From NCBI RefSeq assembly GCF_000808535.1, contig NZ_JWLV01000022.1, forward strand, positions 1 through 64,000: a DNA stretch of 64,000 bases, written 5' to 3'. How positions within the stretch are numbered: the stretch's first letter is position 1; each line of letters begins with the position of its first letter. The notes under the pieces are model-generated. The model was not told where the DNA came from, ran no database searches, and saw nothing but the letters and a program-made list of their open reading frames with translations. Below are positions 1 to 10,470 of this stretch, piece by piece. The position numbers and the translations under genes were made by a program. This stretch comes from Vibrio sinaloensis (GTDB lineage: Bacteria; Pseudomonadota; Gammaproteobacteria; Enterobacterales; Vibrionaceae).

Positions 1-168
1 GAATTGACTGTGCTGAATCTTTCGATTCAATGGTCACTTCGTTTCATTGAAACCTAATTTGAAGCCGAAGCTTCTAATTGGATTATCATCAACGAGTGCC
101 CACACAGATTGATAGGTTTATATTGTTAAAGAGCTTTCTTCTTTGTGACTCACATCACTTCGGAAGAG
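1..168 (-). promoter_or_regulatory. rRNA operon leader (upstream of 16S, gene lies outside window)
   Basis: Read on the minus strand, this stretch has the boxA-type antitermination sequence GCTCTTTAACA (124-134) followed by the TCTGTGTGGGCACTCG motif (about 97-113), both typical of the leader before 16S rRNA in enterobacteria and vibrios. A short hairpin (AATCTTTCGATT, around 15-27) lies nearer the edge. The 16S gene itself would begin just left of position 1. Homology to the E. coli rrn leader is recalled, not computed. Confidence 0.85.
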
Positions 169-335
169 GCGGCCATTCTAGCGAGATAAAGTTTAGTGTC
201 AACCACTTTTTTCAAACTTTTTTCAAGCGTTTCCGCTTGGCTAATTGACCTTGCTAACTGGGCTCTCGTTTCTTTCGAAGCGTTCCCGTGTCAGCGAGGG
301 GGCATTATAGAGATCGCCATCACATTGGCAAGCCC
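165..335 (-). promoter_or_regulatory. Tandem rRNA operon promoters P1 and P2
   Basis: Two sigma-70 promoters point left. The upstream one has -35 TTGCCA (326-331), a 16-base spacer and -10 TATAAT (304-309) followed by a GCCCCC discriminator; A-tracts at 336-362 on this strand look like an UP element. The downstream one has -35 TTGACA (197-202), 16 bases and -10 TAGAAT (175-180), with GGCCGCC after it. GC-rich discriminators are the known hallmark of stringently controlled rRNA promoters. Confidence 0.8.
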
Positions 336-451
336 TTTTTGCAGTTTTTTTTGATTTTTTTATTGTTTGGGTATTTTCTATTCAAAACGACCTATTTTTA
401 GTACTTTTCTGAGCCTATAAACGCTATATATCAAGATAAAAAGGATAAATC

Positions 452-1000
452 ATGAGCTCACTACGCAGTTACAAAGGTATTTCCCCTCAAATTGGTGAGC
501 GCGTCTATATAGATAGTAGCTCTGTTTTGGTTGGTGATATCAAAATAGGCAACGACTCAAGCATCTGGCCATTGGTGGCTGCACGAGGTGATGTAAACCA
601 TATTCAAATAGGCGATCGCACTAATGTTCAAGATGGTAGTGTTTTACATGTCACCCATAAGAATAAAGAGAACCCTAACGGATACCCTCTGGTTATTGGA
701 AATGATGTCACGATCGGCCATAAGGTGATGCTGCATGGCTGTACCATTAAAGATCGCGTTTTAGTCGGTATGGGCGCGATTGTATTAGACGCTGCCATTA
801 TAGAAGAAGAGGTAATGATTGGTGCGGGCAGTCTGGTCCCCCCAGGAAAGCGACTCGAAAGCGGTTACCTTTATGTAGGAAGTCCGGTCAAGCAAGCTCG
901 CCCCCTCAACGATAAGGAACGAGCTTTCTTACAGAAGTCTGCGGATAACTATGTGCAGAATAAAGAAGATTACCTACATGAGGTTAAAGAGATTAACTAA
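452..1000 (+). CDS. yrdA: Gamma carbonic anhydrase family protein YrdA
   Basis: Left-handed beta-helix protein of 182 residues, the normal length for YrdA/CaiE-like gamma carbonic anhydrases. Hexapeptide repeats run from about residue 10 to 140 (IGDRTNVQD, IGNDVTIGH). The three histidines that bind zinc in the family are present with correct spacing (H66, H90, H95), as are R45, D47 and Q60. The C-terminal helix is intact. Whether the protein really hydrates CO2 is unsettled for the YrdA branch. It starts 8 bases after AAAGGAT and is transcribed away from the rRNA promoters. Its 3' end overlaps the convergent DUF1488 gene by 8 bp. The aroE neighbourhood is the same as in E. coli. Confidence 0.93.
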   Translation: MSSLRSYKGISPQIGERVYIDSSSVLVGDIKIGNDSSIWPLVAARGDVNHIQIGDRTNVQDGSVLHVTHKNKENPNGYPLVIGNDVTIGHKVMLHGCTIKDRVLVGMGAIVLDAAIIEEEVMIGAGSLVPPGKRLESGYLYVGSPVKQARPLNDKERAFLQKSADNYVQNKEDYLHEVKEIN

Positions 1001-1259
1001 CGACCTCTATATTACCTTCTGAGTTGAATTCTTCCTCTTCAATCAGTTCTTCAGCAAGCTCTTCAAGATCGAATCGATATTGTGAAAAGACTTCCAGAGC
1101 TTGCTGTTCGTTCTCGATGTCCTGTCCCGACAGCTGTTTCAGTTCACTGATACTCACTAGGCATTGAATCAGAGCACCTGATTGCTGCGCTGGAAAGAGA
1201 ACCGCTTGTTTGTCTTCATCCCATGTTTGCATGTCTGGGAATAAGATCGATTGATTCAT
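993..1259 (-). CDS. yrdB: DUF1488 family protein (YrdB-like)
   Basis: Acidic protein of 88 residues resembling the DUF1488/YrdB family, whose role is unknown. It begins with the family-like NQSILFPD stretch and ends in a run of glutamates (EELAEELIEEEE, about residues 67-78). The ATG overlaps the aroE stop codon by one base, so it is translationally coupled to aroE, as in enterobacteria where yrdB sits beside aroE. No signal peptide or membrane segment is visible. Assignment rests on context plus the short sequence. Confidence 0.82.
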   Translation of the reverse strand: MNQSILFPDMQTWDEDKQAVLFPAQQSGALIQCLVSISELKQLSGQDIENEQQALEVFSQYRFDLEELAEELIEEEEFNSEGNIEVVS

Positions 1260-2092
1260 TACAATCCCTCTAGGTTCTTTCTCAACTCACGTAAAATTTG
1301 TTTGGTACCTGGTCTTAAACCACGCCAAAGCATAAAGCTTTCTGCCGCTTGACCGACCAGCATTCCCAATCCATCAAAGACTTGCACCACCCCATGCTCA
1401 TGTGCCCACTGATTGAAGGTCGTTTTACCAGCGCCATACATCATGTCATACACCACCGCCTGTTCCGTAAAGATAGCTGCGGATATCTCTGGTAGTTCAC
1501 CGCTCAAGCTAGAAGAGGTGGAGTTGATGATCACGTCAAACGCTTGGTTGACGTCACTCATCTCACAAGCGCTAATCGTTCCATACGGAGCAAACATCTC
1601 GGCAAGCAGTTGCGCTTTAGCAAAGGTTCGGTTGGTAACAACAAGCTCAGCGGGCTGCTGATCTAATAGTGGCTTAATGACGCCACGTGCGGCACCACCA
1701 GCACCAATAAGTAAAATACGCGCTCCTTTTAAAGGCACTTGATATTGAAGCAAGTCCTGTACTAACCCTTCACCATCGGTGTTATCACCAATAATCTCAC
1801 CATCATCGAGCTTCTTCAGCGTATTCACCGCTCCAGCCAATTGAGCACGTTCTGTCAGTCGAGTAGCAAAGCGATAAGCATCTTCCTTAAATGGAACCGT
1901 GACATTACAGCCTTTGCCACCTTGAGCAAAAAACTCAGACGCCGCTTGTTGAAACGCATCCTTATTTGGGCTTTCTGCGGTATAGGTCAATGACTGATTG
2001 GTTTGACGAGCAAATAGGGTATGAATAAAAGGCGATTTACTTTGAGAGATGGGATTACCAAAAACGGCATAGCGATCTATTTGCTGAGTCAT
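1259..2092 (-). CDS. aroE: Shikimate dehydrogenase (NADP+)
   Basis: Reduces 3-dehydroshikimate to shikimate in aromatic amino acid synthesis. The chosen start (2092) gives 277 residues beginning [14 protein letters not shown], which matches the family start; the frame stays open to a Met at 2146, but the extra 18 residues look non-homologous. Visible motifs: substrate-binding serines in ISQSKS (15-20), NVTVPFK with catalytic K69 (63-69), D106 in GDNTDG, and the NADP Rossmann loop GAGGAARG (130-137) followed by NRT. It is the last large gene of the leftward hemF-aroE-yrdB group. Confidence 0.96.
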   Translation of the reverse strand: MTQQIDRYAVFGNPISQSKSPFIHTLFARQTNQSLTYTAESPNKDAFQQAASEFFAQGGKGCNVTVPFKEDAYRFATRLTERAQLAGAVNTLKKLDDGEIIGDNTDGEGLVQDLLQYQVPLKGARILLIGAGGAARGVIKPLLDQQPAELVVTNRTFAKAQLLAEMFAPYGTISACEMSDVNQAFDVIINSTSSSLSGELPEISAAIFTEQAVVYDMMYGAGKTTFNQWAHEHGVVQVFDGLGMLVGQAAESFMLWRGLRPGTKQILRELRKNLEGL

Positions 2093-2168
2093 TTCCTTTA
2101 CCTGCAGAACTAAAAAAGGGCCAATGCGAAACATTGACCCTATCACTATCTATATAAGGAAGAAAGCC

Positions 2169-3104
<936 letters not shown>

Positions 3105-3662
3105 TTAGCCTTGTCTTAATACTTGTGACGTTTTCGCATCACGAATCTCACTTGGCTTTTCTCTTCCACCCGTTTCACCTTCCAAAACAGCCACCAGCTT
3201 ATCGCCTAGCTGCTGATAGACTTGTTCTGTGGTCATACAAGGCGGCTCACCAGTTAGATTCGCGCTGGTAGAGGTTAGCGGCTTTCCAAACGCATTACAC
3301 ATCTTTTGTACCAAAGGATGATCCGTTACACGCACTGCAATGGAATCGAATTGGCCAGAAACCCAGTTAGACACTTTATCGCTGCAAGGCATTATCCAAG
3401 TGACTGGACCTGGCCAAGTTTGATGGACTTGCTCAAGCTGCTGCGCAGTTAATTGTGACTCATCAATGTAGGGCAGCAGCTGCTCATAGCTTGCAGCAAT
3501 CAAAATCAACCCTTTTTCGACAGGGCGCTGCTTGAGCTCTAATAATTTTTGAATAGCTTCTGGGTTATCCGGATCACACCCGACACCAAATACGCCCTCT
3601 GTAGGGTAGGCAATCACTTCACCATCATTTAAAGCGTTGAGCGCTCGATCAAAATTATCCAC
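3105..3662 (-). CDS. tsaC: Threonylcarbamoyl-AMP synthase (t6A37 tRNA modification)
   Basis: Makes threonylcarbamoyl-AMP from threonine, bicarbonate and ATP for the t6A base at tRNA position 37. I chose the GTG at 3662 (185 residues) because an AGGAAG ribosome-binding site lies 6 bases upstream and the N-terminus then matches the YrdC/Sua5 family; a longer frame opens at 3707. Motifs: [12 protein letters not shown] (19-30), the KQRP nucleotide-binding loop near residue 44, and [11 protein letters not shown] in the second half. It heads the leftward tsaC-hemF-aroE group. Confidence 0.93.
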   Translation of the reverse strand: MDNFDRALNALNDGEVIAYPTEGVFGVGCDPDNPEAIQKLLELKQRPVEKGLILIAASYEQLLPYIDESQLTAQQLEQVHQTWPGPVTWIMPCSDKVSNWVSGQFDSIAVRVTDHPLVQKMCNAFGKPLTSTSANLTGEPPCMTTEQVYQQLGDKLVAVLEGETGGREKPSEIRDAKTSQVLRQG

Positions 3663-3766
3663 GAATACTTCCTGTTCAATCTTTGTTTTTGATAAGTGTA
3701 CAAACAATCACAACCAGTGACTAAAGCTATTTATTTATAAATTGTATCAATCTGATTTCAATGCCA

Positions 3767-3810
3767 ACGCAAACGTTTGCTTAAGAGTAAAATCCCCGTA
3801 TAATGCGCAC
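3767..3810 (+). promoter_or_regulatory. purEK promoter with PurR operator
   Basis: ACGCAAACGTTTGCTT (3767-3782) differs from the PurR consensus palindrome at one end position only. It overlaps the -35 region (TTGCTT 3777-3782) of a promoter whose -10 is TATAAT at 3799-3804. This is the standard arrangement for repression of purEK by PurR with hypoxanthine or guanine. Confidence 0.85.
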
Positions 3811-3854
3811 AAATTGAATGCTCACCTATTACGCGCAGCTTTAAGGAGTTCGAG

Positions 3855-4340
3855 ATGAAAGTCGGTATCATCATGGGTTCAAAATCAGATTGGCCAACAA
3901 TGAAACTAGCGGCAGAAATGCTAGACAGATTCGGAGTTGAGTACGAAACAAAAGTCGTCTCTGCACACCGCACTCCTCAACTTCTCGCTGATTACGCGAC
4001 TAGCGCGAAAGAACGTGGTCTTAAAGTGATCATTGCCGGCGCTGGCGGCGCTGCTCACTTACCTGGCATGGCTGCGGCGTTTACGTCTTTGCCTGTACTT
4101 GGTGTTCCTGTTCAATCACGAGCGTTAAGTGGCTTAGATTCTCTCTATTCTATTGTTCAAATGCCAAAAGGGATTGCGGTAGGCACGCTAGCCATCGGTG
4201 AAGCTGGCGCAGCAAACGCAGGTATACTAGCGGCACAAATCCTTGGTACGCATGACGAAGAAGTGATGGCTAAGGTTGAAGCGTTCCGCAGTGAACAGAC
4301 TGAAACTGTATTAGCTAACCCAAATCCAGCAGAGGACTAA
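3855..4340 (+). CDS. purE: N5-carboxyaminoimidazole ribonucleotide mutase
   Basis: Converts N5-CAIR to CAIR in purine synthesis. The 161 residues match class I PurE. Motifs: MGSKSD (7-12), SAHRTP with the catalytic histidine H38 (36-41), and [12 protein letters not shown] (61-72). The AAGGAG ribosome-binding site lies 6 bases before ATG. purK follows after 4 bases, so the two enzymes that replace AIR carboxylation are co-transcribed. The operon sits in opposite orientation inside a minus-strand housekeeping cluster. Confidence 0.97.
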   Translation: MKVGIIMGSKSDWPTMKLAAEMLDRFGVEYETKVVSAHRTPQLLADYATSAKERGLKVIIAGAGGAAHLPGMAAAFTSLPVLGVPVQSRALSGLDSLYSIVQMPKGIAVGTLAIGEAGAANAGILAAQILGTHDEEVMAKVEAFRSEQTETVLANPNPAED

Positions 4341-4344
4341 TACT

Positions 4345-5478
4345 ATGCATGTGTTAGTGCTAGGTGCCGGTCAACTGGCTCGTATGATGTCATTGGCAGG
4401 CGCGCCTCTTAACATCGAGATCTCTGCGTACGATGTGGGGAGCAAAAATATCGTTCATCCGCTAACCCAAATGGTGACTGGCCATGGTTTAGAGAATGCG
4501 ATTGCGCAAGCTGACGTCATCACTGCTGAGTTTGAACATATCCCTCATGACATTCTTGCGGTGTGCGAGCAAAGTGGCAAGTTCTTACCATCAACACAGG
4601 CTATTAAAGCTGGTGGTGACCGCCGCATCGAGAAGCAATTACTCGATGATGCAGGCGTACGTAATGCTAAATACTACGTCATCAACTCCCGTGAGGACTT
4701 TGATACTGCTATCCAACACGTAGGTATTCCTATGGTGCTTAAAAGCGCTTTGGGCGGATACGATGGAAAGGGCCAGTGGCGCCTAAGAGATGCAGATCAA
4801 GCAGATGCCATCTGGGCTGAAATGGCGGAATGCATTGCCGCGACAGAAACCCAAGCGATTGTCGCTGAAGAGTTTGTCCCGTTTAATCGTGAAGTCTCTC
4901 TGGTTGGTGCCCGTGGCAAAGATGGCAACGTGGCGGTTTACCCTCTAGCGGAGAACGTTCATACCAATGGTGTCCTGACACTGTCTACTGCTATTGCAGA
5001 TACTGAGCTACAAGAACAAGCGAAGAACATGTTCACTGCGGTTGCCAACAGCCTCGACTACGTCGGCGTGTTAGCCCTCGAGTTCTTTGATGTAGATGGC
5101 ACTTTACTGGTTAATGAAATCGCACCACGCGTTCATAACTCTGGTCACTGGACTCAACAAGGCGCGGAAACGTGTCAGTTTGAGAACCACCTGCGCGCCG
5201 TTTGTGGCTTGCCACTGGGGTCAACCAAGCTGATCCGATCCACATCGATGATCAACATTTTGGGTGAAGATACGTTACCAGAAGCTGTGATCGCGATGGA
5301 TGGTTGCCATGTGCATTGGTACGGAAAAGAGAAACGCGAAGGCCGTAAAATGGGCCACATCAATGTGTGTGGAGATTACAATGGCGAACTGCAACGCAAA
5401 TTATGTGCGCTCGCCGATGTCCTAGACAAGAAGGCTTTTCCAGCCGTACATGATTTCGCTGAGAACTTCACTGAGTAA
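4345..5478 (+). CDS. purK: N5-carboxyaminoimidazole ribonucleotide synthase
   Basis: ATP-grasp enzyme that makes N5-CAIR from AIR, bicarbonate and ATP, the substrate of PurE encoded just upstream. The 377-residue protein begins [15 protein letters not shown], the family's N-terminal dinucleotide-like fold. The ATP-grasp core is visible as [15 protein letters not shown] (about 130-144), then [14 protein letters not shown], and the metal-binding [15 protein letters not shown] near residue 257. A bidirectional terminator follows at 5498-5522. Confidence 0.97.
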   Translation: MHVLVLGAGQLARMMSLAGAPLNIEISAYDVGSKNIVHPLTQMVTGHGLENAIAQADVITAEFEHIPHDILAVCEQSGKFLPSTQAIKAGGDRRIEKQLLDDAGVRNAKYYVINSREDFDTAIQHVGIPMVLKSALGGYDGKGQWRLRDADQADAIWAEMAECIAATETQAIVAEEFVPFNREVSLVGARGKDGNVAVYPLAENVHTNGVLTLSTAIADTELQEQAKNMFTAVANSLDYVGVLALEFFDVDGTLLVNEIAPRVHNSGHWTQQGAETCQFENHLRAVCGLPLGSTKLIRSTSMINILGEDTLPEAVIAMDGCHVHWYGKEKREGRKMGHINVCGDYNGELQRKLCALADVLDKKAFPAVHDFAENFTE

Positions 5479-5497
5479 TCTTAATAAACAGTAAACA

Positions 5498-5522
5498 AAA
5501 ACGGCGCTCTAGGCGCCGTTTT
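5498..5522. terminator. Bidirectional intrinsic terminator between purK and yrdD
   Basis: AAAACGGCGC and GCGCCGTTTT form a perfect 10-bp stem around a 5-base loop (TCTAG). With A and T flanks on both sides it can stop purEK transcription rightward and yrdD transcription leftward. Confidence 0.85.
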
Positions 5523-5523
5523 G

Positions 5524-6114
5524 CTATTTGTTTTCTTGGGTGTGATGACATTTACGATTAGCACACTGTAATCGGTCTCCACTGGCCAGCTTTTTCTCAA
5601 TCAGTAATGGAAATCCACACTTCTCGCACTGCCCAGCTACTGGAGGCAGGTTAACCGCAAACTTGCATTTAGGGTAGTTATCACAGGCATAGAATAACTT
5701 ACCAAAGCGTGTTTTGCGCTCAACTAGATGGCCTTTGTGACATTCCGGACAAGTTAAATGCGGTGACTTTGGCTCTTCTTCAGGTTGATCCAGAGACTCA
5801 ATATGATGGCACTGCGGATAGTGGCTACAACCAATAAACATACCGTAACGCCCTTGGCGAAGGACCAACTCGTTGCCACATTCTGGGCAAGGTACACCAA
5901 GCTCTTTGATGATATGCCCATCATTTTGGTGTAATGGCTTAATGTAATCGCAGGTTGGATACAAGGTACAGCCAAGAAATGGGCCATGCTTACCATGGCG
6001 AAGCTGAAGTTCGCCATCGCGCTGCTCGGATTGGCATTTCGGGCACGCTTGATGCTCTAATGCGTGTTCATGAGCTGAAAACAGCTGCTGATCTATTTTA
6101 CTGCTTTTGGTCAC
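5524..6114 (-). CDS. yrdD: Topoisomerase-type zinc-ribbon protein YrdD
   Basis: Small DNA-binding protein (196 residues) built from zinc ribbons like those at the C-terminus of topoisomerase I. Four four-cysteine clusters can be seen: one starting CPKC at residue 24, then CPECGNELV with CSHYPQC, CPECHKG with CDNYPKC, and CEKCGF with CANRKC. There is no topoisomerase catalytic domain, so this is the stand-alone accessory protein. It is the last gene of a leftward dprA-smg-yrdD run; smg ends 12 bases upstream. Function in the cell is not established. Confidence 0.9.
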   Translation of the reverse strand: MTKSSKIDQQLFSAHEHALEHQACPKCQSEQRDGELQLRHGKHGPFLGCTLYPTCDYIKPLHQNDGHIIKELGVPCPECGNELVLRQGRYGMFIGCSHYPQCHHIESLDQPEEEPKSPHLTCPECHKGHLVERKTRFGKLFYACDNYPKCKFAVNLPPVAGQCEKCGFPLLIEKKLASGDRLQCANRKCHHTQENK

Positions 6115-6126
6115 TTGGAAAGCTCG

Positions 6127-6606
6127 TTAATGTAGAACACCTTGTTCTTTGGTGTATAACAGCTCTTCCATAAGCGTATAAGCGTTTTCATTGCCTGGTA
6201 CATTGAACAGCACCATCAATACAATCCACTTGAGATCATCCAGCTCAAACTCATCCGTCTCGAGGCCCATAATGCGGTCAATCACCATTTCACGCGTTTC
6301 TGTTGTCAACACGTTCACTTGTTCAAGGAAAGTAATGAAACCGCGGCACTCTAGACTCAAACGCTCACACTCTTTGGCGGTGTAAATACGTGTCGAAGTC
6401 GATGTACTGCACACAGAAATTGCTGAGTGGGCCTCGCTTTGCTGCAGAGCGGCTAACTCTTCCAGCCAGACAAGGGCTTTATAGATGTCATTTTGATGAA
6501 AGCCTGCACGAAGCAACTCTTCTTCAAGCTCATCTTGATTGACTTGTAACTCTGCATCGCTATGGATGTAAGTCTCGAACAGATACATTAGGATATCCAT
6601 CATCAT
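6127..6606 (-). CDS. smg: Smg/DUF494 family protein
   Basis: Acidic cytoplasmic protein of about 159 residues with the family start [12 protein letters not shown]. Three Met codons in a row (6606, 6603, 6600) leave the exact start open; the first overlaps the dprA stop codon by 4 bases (ATGA), so translation is coupled. Helix-rich, no catalytic motif. Smg is conserved beside dprA in gammaproteobacteria but has no settled function. Confidence 0.9.
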   Translation of the reverse strand: MMMDILMYLFETYIHSDAELQVNQDELEEELLRAGFHQNDIYKALVWLEELAALQQSEAHSAISVCSTSTSTRIYTAKECERLSLECRGFITFLEQVNVLTTETREMVIDRIMGLETDEFELDDLKWIVLMVLFNVPGNENAYTLMEELLYTKEQGVLH

Positions 6607-7724
6607 AGCTCGCCCCTCCCCTTTCGAATATAGCCACCGGAAACTGCAACAACATGCCCTGAGAGCTCAAGCTCTAAGAGCTGCATCATGACTTCTTGAA
6701 CAGGTATATTGGTCCTGCTTGCAAGAATATCAACTGGTGTAGCCCTACTTCCTACGTTAGCTAACAGCTGAGGAAATGGCAATTCTTCTTTGCTATCTTC
6801 TAGAGGAAAAATTTCCTGCTGAACTGCACCGATACCTTGATCAGACCAGCGAACCAGTGTCTCGATTTCAGCGACAATATCTTCGACATTCTGAACCAAG
6901 CAAGCACCTTGCTTTATCAATAGGTTACAGCCACGCCCTTGGGTGTGGTGAATAGAGCTTGGAATCGCAAATACGTCTCTACCTTGCTCCGCGGCATAAC
7001 GCGCGGTAATCAAAGAACCGCTTTTTTCTGCCGCCTCAATCACCAGCACTCCTGCCGATAAGCCACTAATAATTCTATTTCTGCGAGGAAAATGATCCGC
7101 TTTCGGTTTTGCCAGTGGGTGAAATTCGGAAATCAATGCTCCACTTTGGCATATTCTTTCAGCCAACTGACGATGGCGAGCAGGATATACTGAGTCCAAC
7201 CCACTCCCCAGTACCGCTACTGTTTTCCCTCCTCCCTGCAACGCACCATCATGCGCATAGCCATCAACTCCCAAAGCGAGACCACTGGTAATAACCAGCC
7301 CATGTTCAACAAGCGATTGAGCAAAACGGCGGGCACAGTTCAAGCCATCGATACTGGCATTGCGACTGCCAACCATAGCCAATTGAGGGTGAGATAAACA
7401 AGAAACATCACCTTCAACAAATAGTATTGCTGGAGCGGTGCCTGTTTGTTTCAATAATGGAGGGTAGGCTGAGTCTCGCAACGTCAATATCGCCCGCTGC
7501 GAGCAAGCATCTAGCCAATTGAAGCAATCGACAATGTCTTTCTCAGCGCGATGCTTTAAGTACTCAATTTGCTGCGTACTAAAACCTACCGATTGAAGCT
7601 CTGAAGTGCTTAATTGAGCAATACTTTCAGGGCTCTCGATTGCTGTTAGCTTAGCAAATGTTTTGGGGCCAACGCGCGGGGTAAAATAGAGAGCTAGCCA
7701 AGCCGCTAAAGCCTCTCGATTCAT
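6603..7724 (-). CDS. dprA: DNA processing protein DprA (Smf)
   Basis: Binds incoming single-stranded DNA and loads RecA during natural transformation, a process used by chitin-grown vibrios. The 373 residues contain a SAM-like N-terminal helix region ([12 protein letters not shown]), then the Rossmann-like core: MVGSRNAS (near 126), [39 protein letters not shown] and [16 protein letters not shown] winged-helix domain follows at the C-terminus (about 310-373). Its start overlaps the stop of the LysM-protein gene by one base. Confidence 0.95.
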   Translation of the reverse strand: MNREALAAWLALYFTPRVGPKTFAKLTAIESPESIAQLSTSELQSVGFSTQQIEYLKHRAEKDIVDCFNWLDACSQRAILTLRDSAYPPLLKQTGTAPAILFVEGDVSCLSHPQLAMVGSRNASIDGLNCARRFAQSLVEHGLVITSGLALGVDGYAHDGALQGGGKTVAVLGSGLDSVYPARHRQLAERICQSGALISEFHPLAKPKADHFPRRNRIISGLSAGVLVIEAAEKSGSLITARYAAEQGRDVFAIPSSIHHTQGRGCNLLIKQGACLVQNVEDIVAEIETLVRWSDQGIGAVQQEIFPLEDSKEELPFPQLLANVGSRATPVDILASRTNIPVQEVMMQLLELELSGHVVAVSGGYIRKGRGEL

Positions 7725-8743
7725 TATTCCAAAGCGTCTAGCGGTGACCGAAGTAACGTTTGCTGACTGATAGGCTGAGCGCTTTGTGTTACCAATGCCA
7801 AACTAAAATGTTCGTACGGACGAATCACCATTAAATGGCCAATGAAAGTATCTGGCAGGTGTTTGCCATCCTCAATCTTCGCCCCCGGAGAATAGAGTTC
7901 AAACATGGAGCCTTGGCGCAACTGGTCTATGTCACCTCGGTCGATAACCACAACTTGGTTTTGCCCCACATAATGACTGCCCTCCAGCGAGCCTAACAAG
8001 TTCGCCACACTCTGCGCAGGAGAAGGCGCTGGGTAAAAGGTCGTAGATAGCGAATCAGTAACACCTTCAATCACTGGTAGTGCAATGTCATCTGCCAGAA
8101 TCTCTTGGTTCTGGACACTAATTTCCAAACCACTAAAGCCTTGCCCTTGCGAGGTCAACGTCGCCTTAGCGATCTGTTTAAGCGCCGTCATTTTGTGCGT
8201 GTCGCGCTGGTATTCATCAAGCGGTCGGTAGATCACCCAGTCTGAGTGATTGTGCTCCCCCGTGATGTAAATGAGTTTGTGGTTCGTTAAATATTGATCG
8301 CCATCGCTCGAGCCAAGCACGCGAGCGCTTGTCGATAACTCTTCCTCTGTCAGTAGGCGATCTGACTCTAAATAAGGCAAAACTAAGGATTCATTGATGG
8401 TAGGCAGCGCCTTTTTATCCAAAACACGGACTTTAGGGCTCAGTTTCACCATCGGCTTCAAGCTCAGTACTGGCTGCCCATTGCGCCAAACTAAACTGAG
8501 TTTATCGCCTGGGTAAATAAGGTGGGGGTTATCGATCTCTGGGTTGACCTGCCACAATCGTGGCCACAACCAAGGGCTATCTAAATAGAGCGCCGAAATA
8601 TCCCATAAGGTATCCCCTTTCACCACGGTATAGGTCGTAGGCGCACCCTTTTTTACGGTGAGGACTTCTTCCTGTGCAGAAACGAAATGTGAGGTACAAA
8701 AAGACAACAATGCTACAAGCGAAAACCCGAACCGTACTGACAT
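7724..8743 (-). CDS. LysM domain cell-wall-binding protein
   Basis: Exported protein of 339 residues. A signal peptide covers about residues 1-23 (hydrophobic LVALLSFCTS, cleavage near VSA-QE). One LysM peptidoglycan-binding domain follows at about 37-84, starting YTVVKGDTLWDISALYL and ending at YPGDKLSLV. The remaining 250 residues have no catalytic motif I recognise. It sits upstream of dprA and divergent from def, the conserved place for this family in vibrios and E. coli relatives. A role in envelope maintenance is inference. Confidence 0.88.
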   Translation of the reverse strand: MSVRFGFSLVALLSFCTSHFVSAQEEVLTVKKGAPTTYTVVKGDTLWDISALYLDSPWLWPRLWQVNPEIDNPHLIYPGDKLSLVWRNGQPVLSLKPMVKLSPKVRVLDKKALPTINESLVLPYLESDRLLTEEELSTSARVLGSSDGDQYLTNHKLIYITGEHNHSDWVIYRPLDEYQRDTHKMTALKQIAKATLTSQGQGFSGLEISVQNQEILADDIALPVIEGVTDSLSTTFYPAPSPAQSVANLLGSLEGSHYVGQNQVVVIDRGDIDQLRQGSMFELYSPGAKIEDGKHLPDTFIGHLMVIRPYEHFSLALVTQSAQPISQQTLLRSPLDALE

Positions 8744-8907
8744 AACCGTTCATCCCTGAGAGTAAAATTTGGTGGTGATTAGAATCGCGAGAACTGCCTA
8801 TAAACGCGTCAAAAACGCAATGATGCTGTCATTTGGTCTACAAAATGTCTAGAATTGAGCCAACAAGGATTATCCTGATTCGGCACAGTTCAACATTTCG
8901 AGTGTAT

Positions 8908-9426
8908 ATGTCTGTATTACAAGTATTAACATTCCCAGATGATCGCCTTCGCACCGTCGCAAAGCCGGTTGAAGCCGTGACTCCTGAGATTCAAAAATTC
9001 GTTGATGACATGATTGAAACCATGTACGACGAAGAAGGTATTGGCTTGGCAGCAACCCAAGTTGATTTCCACCAACGCATTGTTGTTATCGATATTTCTG
9101 AGACTCGTGACGAGCCAATGGTTCTGATCAACCCAGAAATCATCGAGAAACGCGGTGAAGATGGCATCGAAGAAGGCTGTCTATCTGTACCTGGAGCAAG
9201 AGCACTCGTACCACGTGCGGCAGAAGTAACAGTAAAAGCGCTTAACCGTGATGGCGAAGAGTACACTTTTGAAGCTGATGACCTATTAGCAATCTGTGTA
9301 CAGCACGAACTTGATCACCTAGAAGGCAAACTGTTTGTAGACTACCTTTCGCCTTTAAAACGCAAGCGTATTCAAGACAAGCTAGCTAAGATCAAGCGCT
9401 TCAACGAGAAGAACGCTAAAGCTTAA
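8908..9426 (+). CDS. def: Peptide deformylase
   Basis: Removes the formyl group from new proteins. The frame is open from 8833, but the ATG at 8908 gives [15 protein letters not shown] and 172 residues, the family's usual start and size. All three deformylase motifs are intact: GIGLAATQ (44-51), EGCLSVPG with metal ligand C91, and HELDH with H133, E134 and H137. fmt follows after 25 bases; the pair adds and removes the same formyl group. The ribosome-binding site before 8908 is weak. Confidence 0.97.
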   Translation: MSVLQVLTFPDDRLRTVAKPVEAVTPEIQKFVDDMIETMYDEEGIGLAATQVDFHQRIVVIDISETRDEPMVLINPEIIEKRGEDGIEEGCLSVPGARALVPRAAEVTVKALNRDGEEYTFEADDLLAICVQHELDHLEGKLFVDYLSPLKRKRIQDKLAKIKRFNEKNAKA

Positions 9427-9451
9427 CCGCCATAAATAGAAGGAAGGTACC

Positions 9452-10399
9452 TTGAGCAAACCTTTGAAGATTGTTTTTGCTGGTACTCCGGATTTCGCCG
9501 CCCGTCACTTGGCGGCGTTGTTGTCTTCGGAGCATGAAGTTATTGCTGTTTACACACAGCCAGATCGCCCAGCAGGTCGCGGTAAAAAGCTTACTGCCAG
9601 CCCAGTGAAGAACATTGCCCTAGAGCACAACATTCCGGTTTATCAACCTGAAAACTTTAAGTCTGATGAAGCCAAACAAGAGCTTGCAGATCTCAACGCT
9701 GACATCATGGTTGTTGTGGCTTATGGCCTACTGCTTCCTCAAGCAGTACTGGATACACCAAAGCTAGGTTGTATTAACGTTCATGGTTCAATCTTGCCTC
9801 GCTGGCGTGGCGCTGCTCCGATTCAACGTTCTATTTGGGCGGGTGATAACGAGACTGGCGTAACCATCATGCAAATGGACATCGGCCTTGATACTGGTGA
9901 CATGCTAAAAATCGCGACCTTGCCAATTGAAGCAACTGACACCAGTGCCACTATGTATGAAAAGCTCGCGGAGCTTGGTCCTGATGCGCTAGTTGAATGC
10001 TTGGCCGATATTGCCCAAGGCAAAGCAGTGCCTGAAAAGCAAGATGATGAGCTAGCAAACTACGCGAAGAAACTGAGTAAAGAAGAAGCGCGTATTAACT
10101 GGGCTGACGATGCTGCGCATATTGAACGCTGCGTACGCGCTTTCAATCCATGGCCAATGAGCTACTTTGAAGCGGCTGAAAACAGCATCAAAGTCTGGCA
10201 AAGCCGAGTTGATGAGCAAACGTCAGATAAACCAACAGGCACCATCCTGCAAGCGGATAAAACAGGTATCTACGTTGCCACTGGCAATGGCGTACTAGTA
10301 CTAGAACAACTGCAAGTACCAGGTAAAAAAGCCATGTCAGTTCAAGACATTTTGAACTCACGTGCTAGCTGGTTTGAAGTCGGCACTCAGCTGGTTTAA
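9452..10399 (+). CDS. fmt: Methionyl-tRNA formyltransferase
   Basis: Formylates initiator Met-tRNA with 10-formyl-tetrahydrofolate. Starts with TTG behind a strong AAGGAAGG site; 315 residues. Catalytic residues of the family are present: N109, H111 (CINVHGS) and D147 (in DIGLDTGDM). An N-terminal Rossmann-type domain with FAGTPDFA precedes a C-terminal OB-fold from about residue 210. Lies between def and rsmB. Confidence 0.97.
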   Translation: MSKPLKIVFAGTPDFAARHLAALLSSEHEVIAVYTQPDRPAGRGKKLTASPVKNIALEHNIPVYQPENFKSDEAKQELADLNADIMVVVAYGLLLPQAVLDTPKLGCINVHGSILPRWRGAAPIQRSIWAGDNETGVTIMQMDIGLDTGDMLKIATLPIEATDTSATMYEKLAELGPDALVECLADIAQGKAVPEKQDDELANYAKKLSKEEARINWADDAAHIERCVRAFNPWPMSYFEAAENSIKVWQSRVDEQTSDKPTGTILQADKTGIYVATGNGVLVLEQLQVPGKKAMSVQDILNSRASWFEVGTQLV

Positions 10400-10431
10400 A
10401 CACATTCTCCCTGACGGGAAACGTACATTTT

Positions 10432-10449
10432 GAGGGTGGAGACACCCTC
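10432..10449 (+). other. Hairpin between fmt and rsmB
   Basis: GAGGGTG and CACCCTC pair perfectly around a GAGA tetraloop, 21 bases before the rsmB start. No U-tract follows, so it is not an intrinsic terminator. It could stabilise or separate the fmt and rsmB parts of the message. Confidence 0.5.
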
Positions 10450-10470
10450 CCTTAATTTAAGGTATTCATC